Assembly: GCF_932526225.1 (NCBI RefSeq)
Contig: NC_064041.1
Span: forward strand, 15,842,951 to 15,906,950
DNA from: Nematostella vectensis
Taxonomy: Eukaryota > Cnidaria > Anthozoa > Actiniaria > Edwardsiidae
Direction: 5' to 3'
DNA: 64,000 bases
The translations under genes and the position numbers were made by a program. Numbering within the stretch: position 1 is the first letter of the stretch; each line of letters opens with the position of its first letter. This document shows positions 24,875 through 36,200 of the stretch, piece by piece. Under the pieces are notes generated by a model, which saw nothing but the letters and a program-made list of their open reading frames with translations, was not told the DNA's origin and made no database searches.

Positions 24875-27800
24875 CGCTAAATGCCTGGAAATGAAATAAA
24901 AACAATAAATAGACCAAAAGTGCATGAAGTATCCCTTTCTCCATCTAACCTTTTTTGTTCCTTCCCCTTTATTATTAAGCAATTGGTTTATTTCCAGATA
25001 ATGTAGTCCACTGTAATAGGATAATTGAAATATCGTGTTTGAGTCTTATTTTATTTCATTTTCCGGATAGAATGCTCATATGAAATATATAAAAAAGACT
25101 CAAACACGAGCTCTGTTTTTCGTTTTGTTTGTTTTTCTTTTGTTTGTGTTTTCATTGTTTCCCCCATACGTTCCTTTAAAGCCTTGGGCTGCCTGTGGTG
25201 TTACCACCGAGTTCCCAGTCGCTCGTCACAGTCTCTCAATATCATAAAAGTGTTAGATGGGCCGTTTTCCCAAAAAGTATTTGGAAAGTTCAATGATTAC
25301 CTGAGTTCTACTAGTCCATACAAATATGGCTTTTGGTCTTATATCTTAGCTTTACAAGATAGGCGTCATCAGTCTCTACCCCAAGCTATTTTACATCAGC
25401 GACTTGAGACCAAACGACTGGTGTCGGAGTGATTTAATGTTATCATCCCTCTAGGTCAGGGCGGTTCAGGGCGAAGGAATTTCCTGACATAGCGGCGTCA
25501 AAATTAATTCAAGGGTGTAAACTATATCATTTGTGTAAACCTTATGACTTTCTAGACCTTTAAGGCAATATAGAATTTATTCCCATATCAATGATACACA
25601 GTAGCGCCACCATATACATGAGTAGAGAAATGCTCTGAGGTTATGCAATCAGAGAACGGGGCGACCACACAAGGGATTAATTACTTAACTAACTTGCCAA
25701 ATTTCTAAGTAAAACAAAACATATTAAGAAAACGCTTAGAAGTCTACACGTGGAATGCCCAATTAACAGTGTAGACCAGTCGTTAAAAAAAAGGCCATAA
25801 CAAAGATACACTTTTGAAAATCAAGTTATCCTACCACTTACAATTATTTGTTTAAATGTCGTTTCAGCTGTGTGTTTTTCTCTGGATTTTTTAATGGGAC
25901 TAAATGCATTTCCTGCCTTTTTATAGATTTGATAAATTTTAATCCTGGTGATTTGGTAGGCGCTAAAATGGGGTCTAGATATTTCTGCTCTGATAGAGGC
26001 ATGACAAGCTGATGGTGGAAACACGATCCTGTTTTCGTACCGTTTGACAGTCTGGAATATTAATATGCAGAGTCGAGTTCCCAGTTGTCATAGCAAAAGG
26101 GAGGTTGTAATTCGCGTTTGCTGCTTATAAAAATTCAGCAGGATCAAACGGATTCAAACTTCACGCTTATTTAATTAAAAATAAACGTTAAAATCACAAC
26201 TCTACTTTTGGTAAGATCAAATGTATACATCGTGAAATAGGCAAGATGGAACATCAAAAAGGATGCAAACGTAGCAAAACTGGTATGTATTGAAAAACAG
26301 CCTCGTTAATAAAGGAATCGAAAGCGATTAAGATAACTGAATTACCTAACTAACTTAATAGAAAGTCGCATTTGCGCAAAGTGATTTGGAACTGTGAAAG
26401 CTTGTTGTACATTCCTTCATAAGCGTCTATGGGCTCGCTTTATTTGTGAAATGTGTATTCGAAGTCGCCAGATTTGACACCTAACGAGACGCTTGGTCAA
26501 CTAGCACGAAGCAATATCCCTAAGCACAATATTAACATTTCGGTTATCCTTAAGTTTTTTGAGTAGGAATTAATATCTACGGACGAGACTTTTTGACTCG
26601 ACTTCCACTGACTGTAACAGTGGGAAGGACTTAAGCGACATACTTTAAAGTTTTAAGGAGTTTGCGAATAGTTTAAAAAGCCTAGCATAGTTTGTATGAT
26701 GTCCCTGTTCTCAAGAAAGGATGAAACTGTGTTTGTATCGAAGTAAAAATAATCAGAAATGTACGCTTACCTTCTATTTTTCCGTTTGAACCATCGTGAA
26801 CTTGCGTGTTTTTATATCTAAACAGGCTACTCAGGAAGAAACCCTACTACAAAACCACTGTGTTTCCACTGGTCCATAACATTTACATCTTTTATGATTC
26901 AAACGATCTTGGCGTCCATTTCGAAGAAAGAGGTGTTAGATCAAACTTTCCAAAGAGAGGGACCCGAGCGGCTTCAGACGCATTCCTTTGCCGTCTATGC
27001 CGAGTTCAAGGGGTCGGCCTCAAATAAAAGCAATAATTTCTGTGTTTTGGCATATGTGAATAGCTCCGCTTGTCAGTCAAACAAAAGGAGGCTAAAGGCT
27101 GATTATGTACACTAACGTACCGCAAACAATTTCACGATTGACTGATTTCGCACGTAACAAACAAGGCGCGCAACGCCTGAGCAGAACGCCGGGTTTTTGT
27201 TTTTTTATTTTTTTATGTTTCGTTCTGAGGCTCCTAAACAATAGAAAATTTGTTTGCGGCATTGGACTGCTTCTACGGGGAGAGGGGAGGGGGTCAACCT
27301 CCTCTCCACCCCCCCTCCCCTTGGGGAACAGATTAAAAAGAGAAAGTTGAGACTTCACCAAAGAACATAGATGCGGAAAATAGTGATTTCTTGCGTATTT
27401 TTAATACCCAAAATTTCTAATAAGAGGAATTACACAGTTTTCAGCTACACTTAAACCATCTTAAACCATCCTTTATTCCAAGATATACAGAGCTAAACCC
27501 TTTTATAGTGCGGGTCCTTGTTTAACTGTAACTTGATAAGAACACGCGTTCTTTTTATAGTTTGCATCAAGTTAGTACATACTGATATCGTCAGGAGGGG
27601 GGTCTCAAGATTTGATGAAGGAAAGGGGGCTCTCCCCCCTCCCCGACCCCCTGTCAATAAAACCTGCCCCTGTCTTTGGTAGAGACCTTTTTGCATTCAC
27701 AGTATAAACATTTTTTTTGCGTGTGATCATAATGTTTGATTAAATGACCAATGTGTAGTAAACGCGCCTCAGGCAGTTCAGGGCTTGGATTGCCTCGGTC

Positions 27801-28660
27801 CTCGGGCGCTACGCGGCTAACTGGGAAAGTAAAAAGCAGGGATTTCAGCTATGCCATCTAAGCACCATGCGTGTGGTCCTATGTTAAAGGGCATCGGATT
27901 CTTCAGGATTTGCGAGTAAATCGTGATAATGCCAACGAGTTCCTCATTAACCTAGACCGTTAAAGACGAGTGCATGGGACAGGAGGGGGAGGGGGAAGGG
28001 GTCGTACTTTTAGCCGATATTATTTCTATTATGTATTAATGACTTTGATAACTCCTCAGAACCTTGGCCATTTAGCTGACAAATCCTCTATTCTTCCCGG
28101 ATAGCAGCCCAAAGAACTTACTGTAAGCCGCAAACTAAAGAGATATATAACGGGCTTTGGAAAATGTTTATTTATTTATAATAAAGGTACAATAAACTTC
28201 GTCCTTTGCCAAAACGATCAAACATTGGGGGGCACAGCCACGCCCCTTCTGGGCATTTATTGTAATTTTCGAAATACTGAGGGGGGAGGGGGGGCACGTA
28301 CCCCCAGTGATTGAAATCGGGAACACAAATACTATTTCGGAATAATCATATCATCATAGACGTATGACAGAGCTATGTAAAAAATCAAAATGAAACCAAA
28401 GAGGACTGTCAAAGATACGCCATTTTGTCAGCATATGTGATTTTAAAATGATTGTTTTTTTTTTTATACTTACTTACTCGCACATCACCTGTGTAATTTT
28501 AGTCTGGGGCCATACCTTCACCAAAACGTTGAAACCTTTACTCAAGAAAATACGAATTATTACTTTTTAGAAATATGATACCGATCCTGTCATGACTTAC
28601 GACAACTTTGTAAAAAAAGGAAGAAAAGAACAAAAAAAAACAAATAATAATAATATGTTT
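24875..28660. other. Intergenic stretch without a supported gene
   Basis: AT-rich sequence between the start of CUB-CUB-LamG copy 2 and the end of the small secreted-protein gene. A 14-bp perfect inverted repeat (CGTGTTTGAGTCTT) at about 25033 and 25096 could form a hairpin or be a tiny MITE. Short open frames here have no domain or splice support. Confidence 0.5.
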
Positions 28661-28664
28661 AATA

Positions 28665-28692
28665 TTTATTAGTATTATGTTCAATATTTATT
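28665..28692 (-). promoter_or_regulatory. Candidate polyadenylation signals of the small secreted-protein gene
   Basis: Two AATAAA hexamers on the minus strand, at 28692-28687 and 28670-28665, begin 16 and 38 nt beyond the TGA stop at 28708. Both are well placed for 3' end formation. Confidence 0.5.
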
Positions 28693-28707
28693 AGTAGTTT
28701 CCTGTTC

Positions 28708-30109
28708 TCATTCATCCTCAGGTGATGCAGTCTCTTCCTCCTCCTTCTTCTTCTGTCGTCTGTTGCTGCCAGACTTCTTCTTGAACTCCTTGCCCGAGAC
28801 GATCGCGTGGATGATCTCCTTGGGGGACTTCTCTTGCGCTATGCCGATGATAATCTTTTTCAAGACGGGGAATCTGCGGGGAGAGACAGGTTATAGACCA
28901 ACAGACTATGAATGTGACTATAGGCTATAGACGAATAAACAGGTTGTAAACGACATGACTACTAGTGTGACTGGGTACTAAATTGAGTAGTGCGTAACTA
29001 GGTAGTGCGTGACTTGGTAGTGCGTGACTGGGTAATGCGTGACTGAGTGTTGTGTGACTGAGGAGTGCGTGACTGGTTAGTAACGTGACAGAGTAGTGCG
29101 TTACTTTGACGTTCGTGGCCGGGTATAGTGTAAATGTGTACTAAATGTTCGGTATTACTTACAATAAGTCTGGCACGTATTCAAGAAGCTGTCTCCACTT
29201 GAAGTCGTTCGTCTTCCTAGCCCATTCTCTGATCGCCACCAATTCTGGGTCTGGATCGCATCTCGCCGCCGCCAAGGCCTTTTTGGCTGTCTTGGGCAAA
29301 GCCGCTGAATGAAACGCGGGAACAATGCTTTAAATGCAAAGATAACTAGGGGAGGGGAACTGAGGGCGGGAAGGGGGAGGGGTTGTGTTTGTGTCTCCTT
29401 GAGATGTATCGTTAAACGCTGTCGGCATTCGCTGCGTGCAACTTGAGTATTTCCAGGAGCTTCTTCACAAATTAGAACCCCTTTCTCCCTATCCGATGGA
29501 AATGATAGCAGAAAATGCAAGGGCTGTTAGATTTTACGGATCTACCTACTGCCATATTTACACCTATTTCAATAAACGTTGTCAGTGCAAATGGCGAATG
29601 GCTATTGGCAAATGGCAGTTCAAAAGACTAATCACTGCTTATAGGTACAATTATTTTTAAAAATAAAGATGATAAGTAATAAAATCTAAGAAATAATCCA
29701 TGGTATATTTTTGAAAGAATAACTGCCATTTGACAATTAGCATTTGTCATTTGCACTGATGACAACATATTTTAAAATAGGAGTATTTATAAGTTATAGC
29801 ATGGCACGAGGGGGGTTAAGTGATGTCCTGGGTCCGATAACATGGAAACCTTGTCGCTATGGGGGTCTGGTTTCGAGAAAGCTTAGTGAAAATAATTGTG
29901 TTCTTTTATAGAGTCACTTATTCTGATATAAGTTATAATTACCTCCTCCAGGAAATGGAGTCTTTGATTGACAAGCCAATGTTATATTAAAGGAGCGAAT
30001 CGTATGTCACGTGGTCAAGCTTAACCTGTCACGGTAAGAGTTACTTACAGATCTGCGCCATAAAAACGACAAGGCAGATGGCGAAGACTGTCATGTGATT
30101 AGACTTCAT
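28708..30109 (-). CDS. Small secreted Lys/Glu-tailed protein, family not recognised
   Basis: Exons 30109-30049, 29304-29163 and 28873-28708 sum to 369 nt (122 aa plus TGA), with introns in phases 1 and 2 and strong GTAAGT donors. Residues 1-22 form a clear signal peptide (SNHMTVFAICLVVFMAQISA). The mature part of about 100 residues has one cysteine (AARCDPDPEL). Two helix-like stretches follow: REWARKTNDFKWRQLLEYV and VLKKIIIGIAQEKSPKEII. A low-complexity tail has KKK, RRQKKK and EEEE and ends ASPEDE. A secreted peptide or small extracellular protein is inferred. I do not recognise the family and assign no function. Transcript data would be needed to confirm the start exon. Confidence 0.72.
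28975..29105. repeat. Degenerate 17-bp repeat in an intron
   Basis: About seven imperfect copies of GTAGTGCGTGACTGG lie in intron 2 of the small secreted-protein gene. The unit does not copy a splice junction. Confidence 0.6.
29578..29766. mobile_element. Foldback MITE-like element in intron 1 of the small secreted-protein gene
   Basis: Imperfect inverted arms begin GTTGTCAGTGCAAATGGC on the left. They are matched on the right by the complement of CATTTGCACTGATGACAAC. The centre is AT-rich and the whole is about 189 bp. Target-site duplication is unclear. Confidence 0.5.
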
Positions 30110-33100
30110 GGCTGGACCGTCTTCAAAAAATAAAATGTACTCATGACCATAAACAACAATCAACAGGTGGATAATTAGTTCCGTGGGATGGGTCAGGGGA
30201 AGAAACCATGATAATCACCCAATCTGATAGAGTATGAAGGTTTAGTGCAACATATGACCGACAATGATACTAAATAAATAGAATAATATTAAAAGAAAAA
30301 AGGTCTTACCACGTTGAGGCGACGCGAGTTTTCAGAAAGCTATTCCTCTTTTTACCCCCCTTCCCTTTTTCTTGGAAAGGGTCTATTGTCTTATTCTAGG
30401 AAAGGGTCTATTGTCTTATTCTAGAAAAGGGTCTATTGTCTTATATTTTTGGGTATTGGAGAGAAAATTGATTATTCCCTTTTATTACCGATTTCAAGTT
30501 CAGGCGCTTGAATCGGACTCGTTAAACGGTAAAATTTTAAAGCAGATTATCATCAAGTTTCACCAGGAAATAAAATAAACATTTCATGTTTCTATGTTTT
30601 TTCGCTCCCAAAGTATCCTCAGAATATTTGTTGTTGTTGTTGTTGTTCTGAATCCCCGGGTTTTAAAGATTGCAAAATAACAAAACCGTATGTTTTTCCT
30701 ATCAAAGACCGAAAAAAGCTGGCAAAAATACCTTCAAGATGGTAAGATAGCATTTTTTTATCTTATAAATAAAGAGGACAAACAGACCAGGAGCGGAAGG
30801 TAGGAGTCCCGAGTAAATACGCAGCTGCTTTGTCTCCTATTATCTTCGTTCTACAAAGGAGTTCTTTTGTCTCTATTCTTCTCGTTCTTTGTGTCGAGGT
30901 GCGGATATTGTTCATTTGCCTAATCAAATTGCAGCTTGTAAGAGCTGCGTACTGACCCGGAGTCCCTGGACTTTTCACGAATTTTAAAAATTGGAAATCA
31001 AGTTTCACGATAAACTGACGACAAGGATCAATCTTTACTCGGAAATCACGATTCACGATTTTTTAAAGCATATAGATCACGATTCAAGATTTTTAAAGAG
31101 CATAGATCACGATACACGCTGATCAAATTTCGCCATTCACGAATCACGGCGAAGGTAACAATCACGGATCAAGGTTTTCAATGTGTCCTTTTCACGATTC
31201 ACGATAAACAAAAAAGGCCGTTCACGGATCACGAAAATAACCCTTTCCTACCTAAATAGATTAAAGCTAACGAGCCCGAAAAGGAATGATCCCATTGACA
31301 TTGAAATTATCCATTATATTATATATATATTATGCTGTTTTTCATAGTCATCCAGCTTTTTCTTCAATGTAATTTTGTTAAGTTAAAAGAGTTTGCAAAC
31401 ATAAAAAGCAGTTAAACCCTACCTTCAGTCGGCGAAGTGAACAATGGTTTCTCGGAGGCGTGTTTTAGGATATACCCCGATAAACGGGTGAATATCTCAC
31501 ACTAGTAAAACGGGTCAAAGAACCTGGACAATATCTCATGGTGACCACCTGCTGCGAGTGGGTAGACGAAGCATAAAGTCGGCAGTTTTACAGAGTTCTT
31601 TTTCGCGCGCTCCCTGTGTGCAGTTTTGGCAAGTTTCTGAACTCTTGACCCTCGCTTTGCTTGGCAAACACGTCTAGAGGCGGGCTTTATTGAGCCGTTC
31701 CGACTAACGATGCCGCCTCTTGTGAAAAGCAAGGCGTGGTGGCAATCGAGTCCCGTAACGTCCACCGGGAGGCAGGTTGCAACACATAAAAATTGCAATT
31801 GTTTGTCACTGCGGGATTTCATAATGGTGACAAACCTACGACAATTAGGTAATTAATGTTTAAGGCAAAAAGGGGAAAAAAAGAAAAGGAAAAACAAATC
31901 CATAAGGGATTAAATAGCACAATAATATCAGAATGCTCAATATTTGTAAATATTAAGCAGTTGTTTGATTGTATGATAGGAAAAAATTGAACTGATAGAA
32001 GAAACTAGAAAAAAACATAGAAAACTGTAGAAACACCATGTGTAATATCGTAGGCGTTTAATTCGGTTATTTCGTTGGCCTGTCTGGTGTACATTTATGT
32101 GTGATAACATTGTGTCCGTATTTTCTATTAGAAAATGTTATAATTAACAGAGCGCTTTTTTCAAAATTTTTTATCCATTTTTGCCTCTCTAGGATTGTGT
32201 CTGTTACTACAAAAAAAATCACATTTGGTGTCCTTTGTATGTATGAAGCAAGGAAAAAAGAGATAAGATTAATAGTAAGAGGGACCTTAATAATAAATTA
32301 TGGTTCTAGAGGGGAGGGGGCATGTTGGAGAAGGTAGGTTAGGAAGGTAGGTTTAACGGCTTTTAAAAAAGAAAAAAAAAAAAAAAATCCTTTACGAACC
32401 TGTGACCGACTGCCACTAGGCTCGGTTCCTTTCGTGGTTGCAACAAAACCACAGGGAGGTTAGTTTAGTAGGGAGGTTAGTTTAGTAGGGAGGTTTGTTT
32501 AGTAGGGAGGTTAGTTTAGTAGGGAGGTTAGTTTAGTAGGGAGGTTAGTTTAGTAGGGAGGTTAGTTTAGTAGGGAGGTTAGTTTAGTAGGGAGGTTAGT
32601 TTAGTAGGGAGGTTAGTTTAGTAGGGAGGTTAGTTTAGTAGGGAGGTTAGTTTAGTAGGGAGGTTAGTTTAGTAGGGAGGTTAGTTTAGTAGGGAGGTTA
32701 GTTTAGTAGGGAGGTTAGTTTAGTAGGGAGGTTTGTTTAGTAGGGAGGTTAGTTTAGTAGGGAGGTTGGTTTAGTAGGGAGGTTAGTTTAGTAGGGAGGT
32801 CAGTTTAGTAAGGAGGTTTGTTTAGAGTGTTGTACATAGTAAAAACCGCTAGTTATACGTGAGTACTACTCAAATATAGCAATAATTTAATTACAATTTT
32901 CATAACGATATTTTCTTCCCTTTCGTAAAATAAATAAGCAATTTAATCTACAATCTCACACGCGTAGGAATCTTGTCGATAAAATCTTCTAAAATGACAT
33001 CATTAAATAAGAATTATTTACAAAAGTATGACATTTCAAATTAGCATCCGAGCTTTTCTCTTGTATGCCTACATAAAATACAATTCCTAACGCCATTAAG

Positions 33101-33240
33101 CTAAAATTTTCAACAATATCCAGAAGCAATAATTTTATAATCGAGGCAAGAAAACATGGTTCTGAGAACGTTAAGGTTTACAAAAACAGTCTGGATATTT
33201 TCTGTTCACGTAGACAGTCGACATCTAAATAACATGAATT
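30110..33240. other. Intergenic stretch between two minus-strand genes
   Basis: No gene is supported. At about 31035-31230 there are degenerate repeats of ATCACGATTCACGAT. A 17-bp array occupies 32455-32830. Confidence 0.5.
32455..32830. repeat. 17-bp tandem repeat, intergenic
   Basis: About 22 nearly identical copies of GGGAGGTTAGTTTAGTA. The high identity suggests recent expansion. Confidence 0.9.
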
Positions 33241-33260
33241 ACCGATAATTCATAATCAGT

Positions 33261-36200
33261 TTATGGGATGGATTCCTTTTTCTTAAGCCGATGAGGCACT
33301 AGCAGAGTTGGGGACTGGGTCAAAGAGTGAGATGATGACGTCACAAGGGGAGGGCTGATCTCAAACTGTGCTGAGATATTCCTCTTGGATTCGGCTTCAC
33401 GCGCTCGCTTAGTCGGTGAGTGGTTACCATAGCGACTCATGCTAGGTGATTGGTTGCTGCTTGGCCGATTCAAGCTCGGTGATAGGCTGGTTAATGCCAG
33501 GCCGCCTGATTGGTTGGTTTGCCAGCTGGAGTTTGGTGATAGAGTAGTTAGTGTTAAGCCTCCTGACTGGTTCGGTTGTCTTGTTGCATTTGTTGATTGG
33601 TTGGTTCGATGAACCTGACGAAGCTCGCTGAAAGAATCAGCGAATGTGGTTTTCTTGGCAGGTTTCCTATAACACAAAACATGCGTGGATCAATCTTAAA
33701 AGTTTCTATACTGCCGGTGGCCTTTGAGTTAACTCTTCTTAATTCAACCCGTATATATGAAAAAGATATATGGCAAATGGGGTGAGAGGTTGGCGTTTTT
33801 GATTCGTTATATTTACTCGTCGCTCTCTTTGATTCGTCATACTCACTCGTCGCTCTCGTTGATTCGTCATACTCACTCGTCGCTCTCTTTGATTCGTCAT
33901 ACTCACTCGTCGCTCTCTTTGATTCGTCATACTCACTCGTCGCTCTCTTTGATTCGTCATACTCACTCGTCGCTCTCTTTGATCGTCATACTCACTCGTC
34001 GCTATCTTTGATTCGTCATACTCACTTGTCGCTCTCTTTAATTCGTCATACTCACTCGTCGCTCTATTTGATTCGTCATACTCACTCGTCGCTCTCTTTG
34101 ATTCGTCATACTCACTCGTCGCTCTCTTTGAGTCGTCATTCTTACTCGTCGCTCTCTTTAATTCTTCGTCGCTCTCTTTGATTGTCATACTCACTCGTCG
34201 CTCTCTTTGATTCGTCATACTCACTCGTCGCTCTCTTTGATTCGTCATACTAACTCGTCGCTCTCTTTGATTCGTCATACTCACTCTTCGCTCTCTTTGA
34301 TTCGTCATACTCACTCGTCGCTCTCTTTGATTCGTCATACTAACTCGTCGCTCTCTTTGGTCGTCATACTTACTCGTCGCTCTCTTTGATTCGTAGTCGC
34401 TCTCTTTGATTCGTCATACTCACTCGTCGCTCTTTTTGATTCGTCATACTCACTCGTCGCTCTCTTTGATTCGTGATACTTACTCGTCGCTCTCTTTGAT
34501 TCGTCATACTTACTCGTCGCTTTCTTTGATTCGTCATACTCACTCGTCGCTCTTTTTGATTCGTCATACTCACTCGTCGCTCTCTTTGATTCGTGATACT
34601 TACTCGTCGCTCTCTTTGATTCGTGATACTTACTCGTCGCTCTCTTTGATTCGTCATACTTACTCGTCGCTTTCTTTGATTCGTCATACTCACTCGTCGC
34701 TCTCTTTGACTCGTCATACTTACTCGTCGCTCTCCTTGCCAGACGTTGGTTTCTTGATCCTGAGGGTCGTCAGTGAATCCGACATCTCACCGATCAGAGT
34801 GGGCGTGTCCCTATAATAAGGATATAAAAAATTCAAATACGGAACCTGTCTGCCCGTCTTTTCTTAGAAAATACAGAACTCGTCTGCCCTTAGAAAATAC
34901 AAAACTTGTCTGCTCTTATAAAATACAGAACTTGTCTTCTCTTATGCCTAGTGCACACTAGCGATATATCGACATAACGACATGGGCGCGCGCACTCTTA
35001 TCTTCGACATAACGACATGTTTTTCTTTTATGTCATTATGTCCATGTCGTTATGTCGGGCTAAACATAGTGCGCGCGCCCATGTCGCTATGTTGTGATGT
35101 AGCTAGTGTGCACTAGGCATTAGCGGATACAGCCCGTATGTTCTTAGCGAGTACAGAACTCGTCTGCCTTCGGGTCCATAAATTGGTCGCCATACATAAA
35201 TCCACCCAATTACAATGCCTTGTGGTCCCCCTGACATGTGCATAACATATTAATCACTTGCGCCAGTCCTGCTAAGGTTCATGTTTACCGTTTAGTCCAG
35301 TCGAGGTCTGCTTTAGTCTTTATCGCGGGCGACTGACGATTGGCCGAGTTTCGATTTGCTTGGGACTGGAACAGAGGTGAGCGTGCAGACTTAACAGGTG
35401 CTATGGGCACGCCGGGAAGACTATTTCGACGCGGCCCTGTGAATAAAGAATAAAAACATGTTAAGAGCAAAAGTGACGTATGTGTTCTACAATGTGTCTT
35501 CGGTGTAAGGTCTTCTTTGGCGTTACCTTTAGCATCTTTGCGTTACTTTATATTAGTCGTCGTTGCGTTACCTTTAATGGGCCGTCTTTGAGTTACCTTT
35601 AGTAGGCCGTCTTTGAGTTACCTTTAGTAGGTCGTCTTTGCGTTACCTTTAGTAGGCCGTCTTTGAGTTACCTTTAGTGGGTCGTTTCTGTTCGCGCGCC
35701 TCGGGTTTTGAGGAGAGAGGCTTAACTCCTTCTCGACTGATGGAGGGCCGCCTCTCAATTTTTGCGCCTAGCGTCGTGTTAGGGTCTGCATCCTCCTGTA
35801 CAAGAAAAGGCAAGAAAACCGAACTATTAGCCGCAACAGAAACAGCAGCAGCAACAGTAGAAGCAGCAGCCTACCGATTACTTGGTGATGGTGGTGATGA
35901 TGGTGGTGGTGATGATGGTAGTGGTGGTGGTGGTGGTGGTGATGATGATGGTGGTGGTGGTGGTGATGGTGATTGTGATGATATTGGTGGTTTTGATGAT
36001 GATATGGATGATTTTAAACGATTAAAGATGCTGTTAATGATGATGATGATGATTACGATGATGAAGAAAATGATGATGATGGTGACAAAAATGATGATGG
36101 TGATGATGATAATAACGATAATAATATTGTATCGTACTCTACCTTGACTTTATCCTTGATGGAATCTAGTGATGCTGATAGCTCGGCTTTGAATCTAGAA

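Noticed and set aside
33739-34717. Minus-strand frames of SMTNQRERRV repeats that looked like a repetitive protein
   Set aside because: The unit is a copied splice donor in an intron. The frame that continues the exon hits a stop immediately, and FN3-gene exons flank the array.
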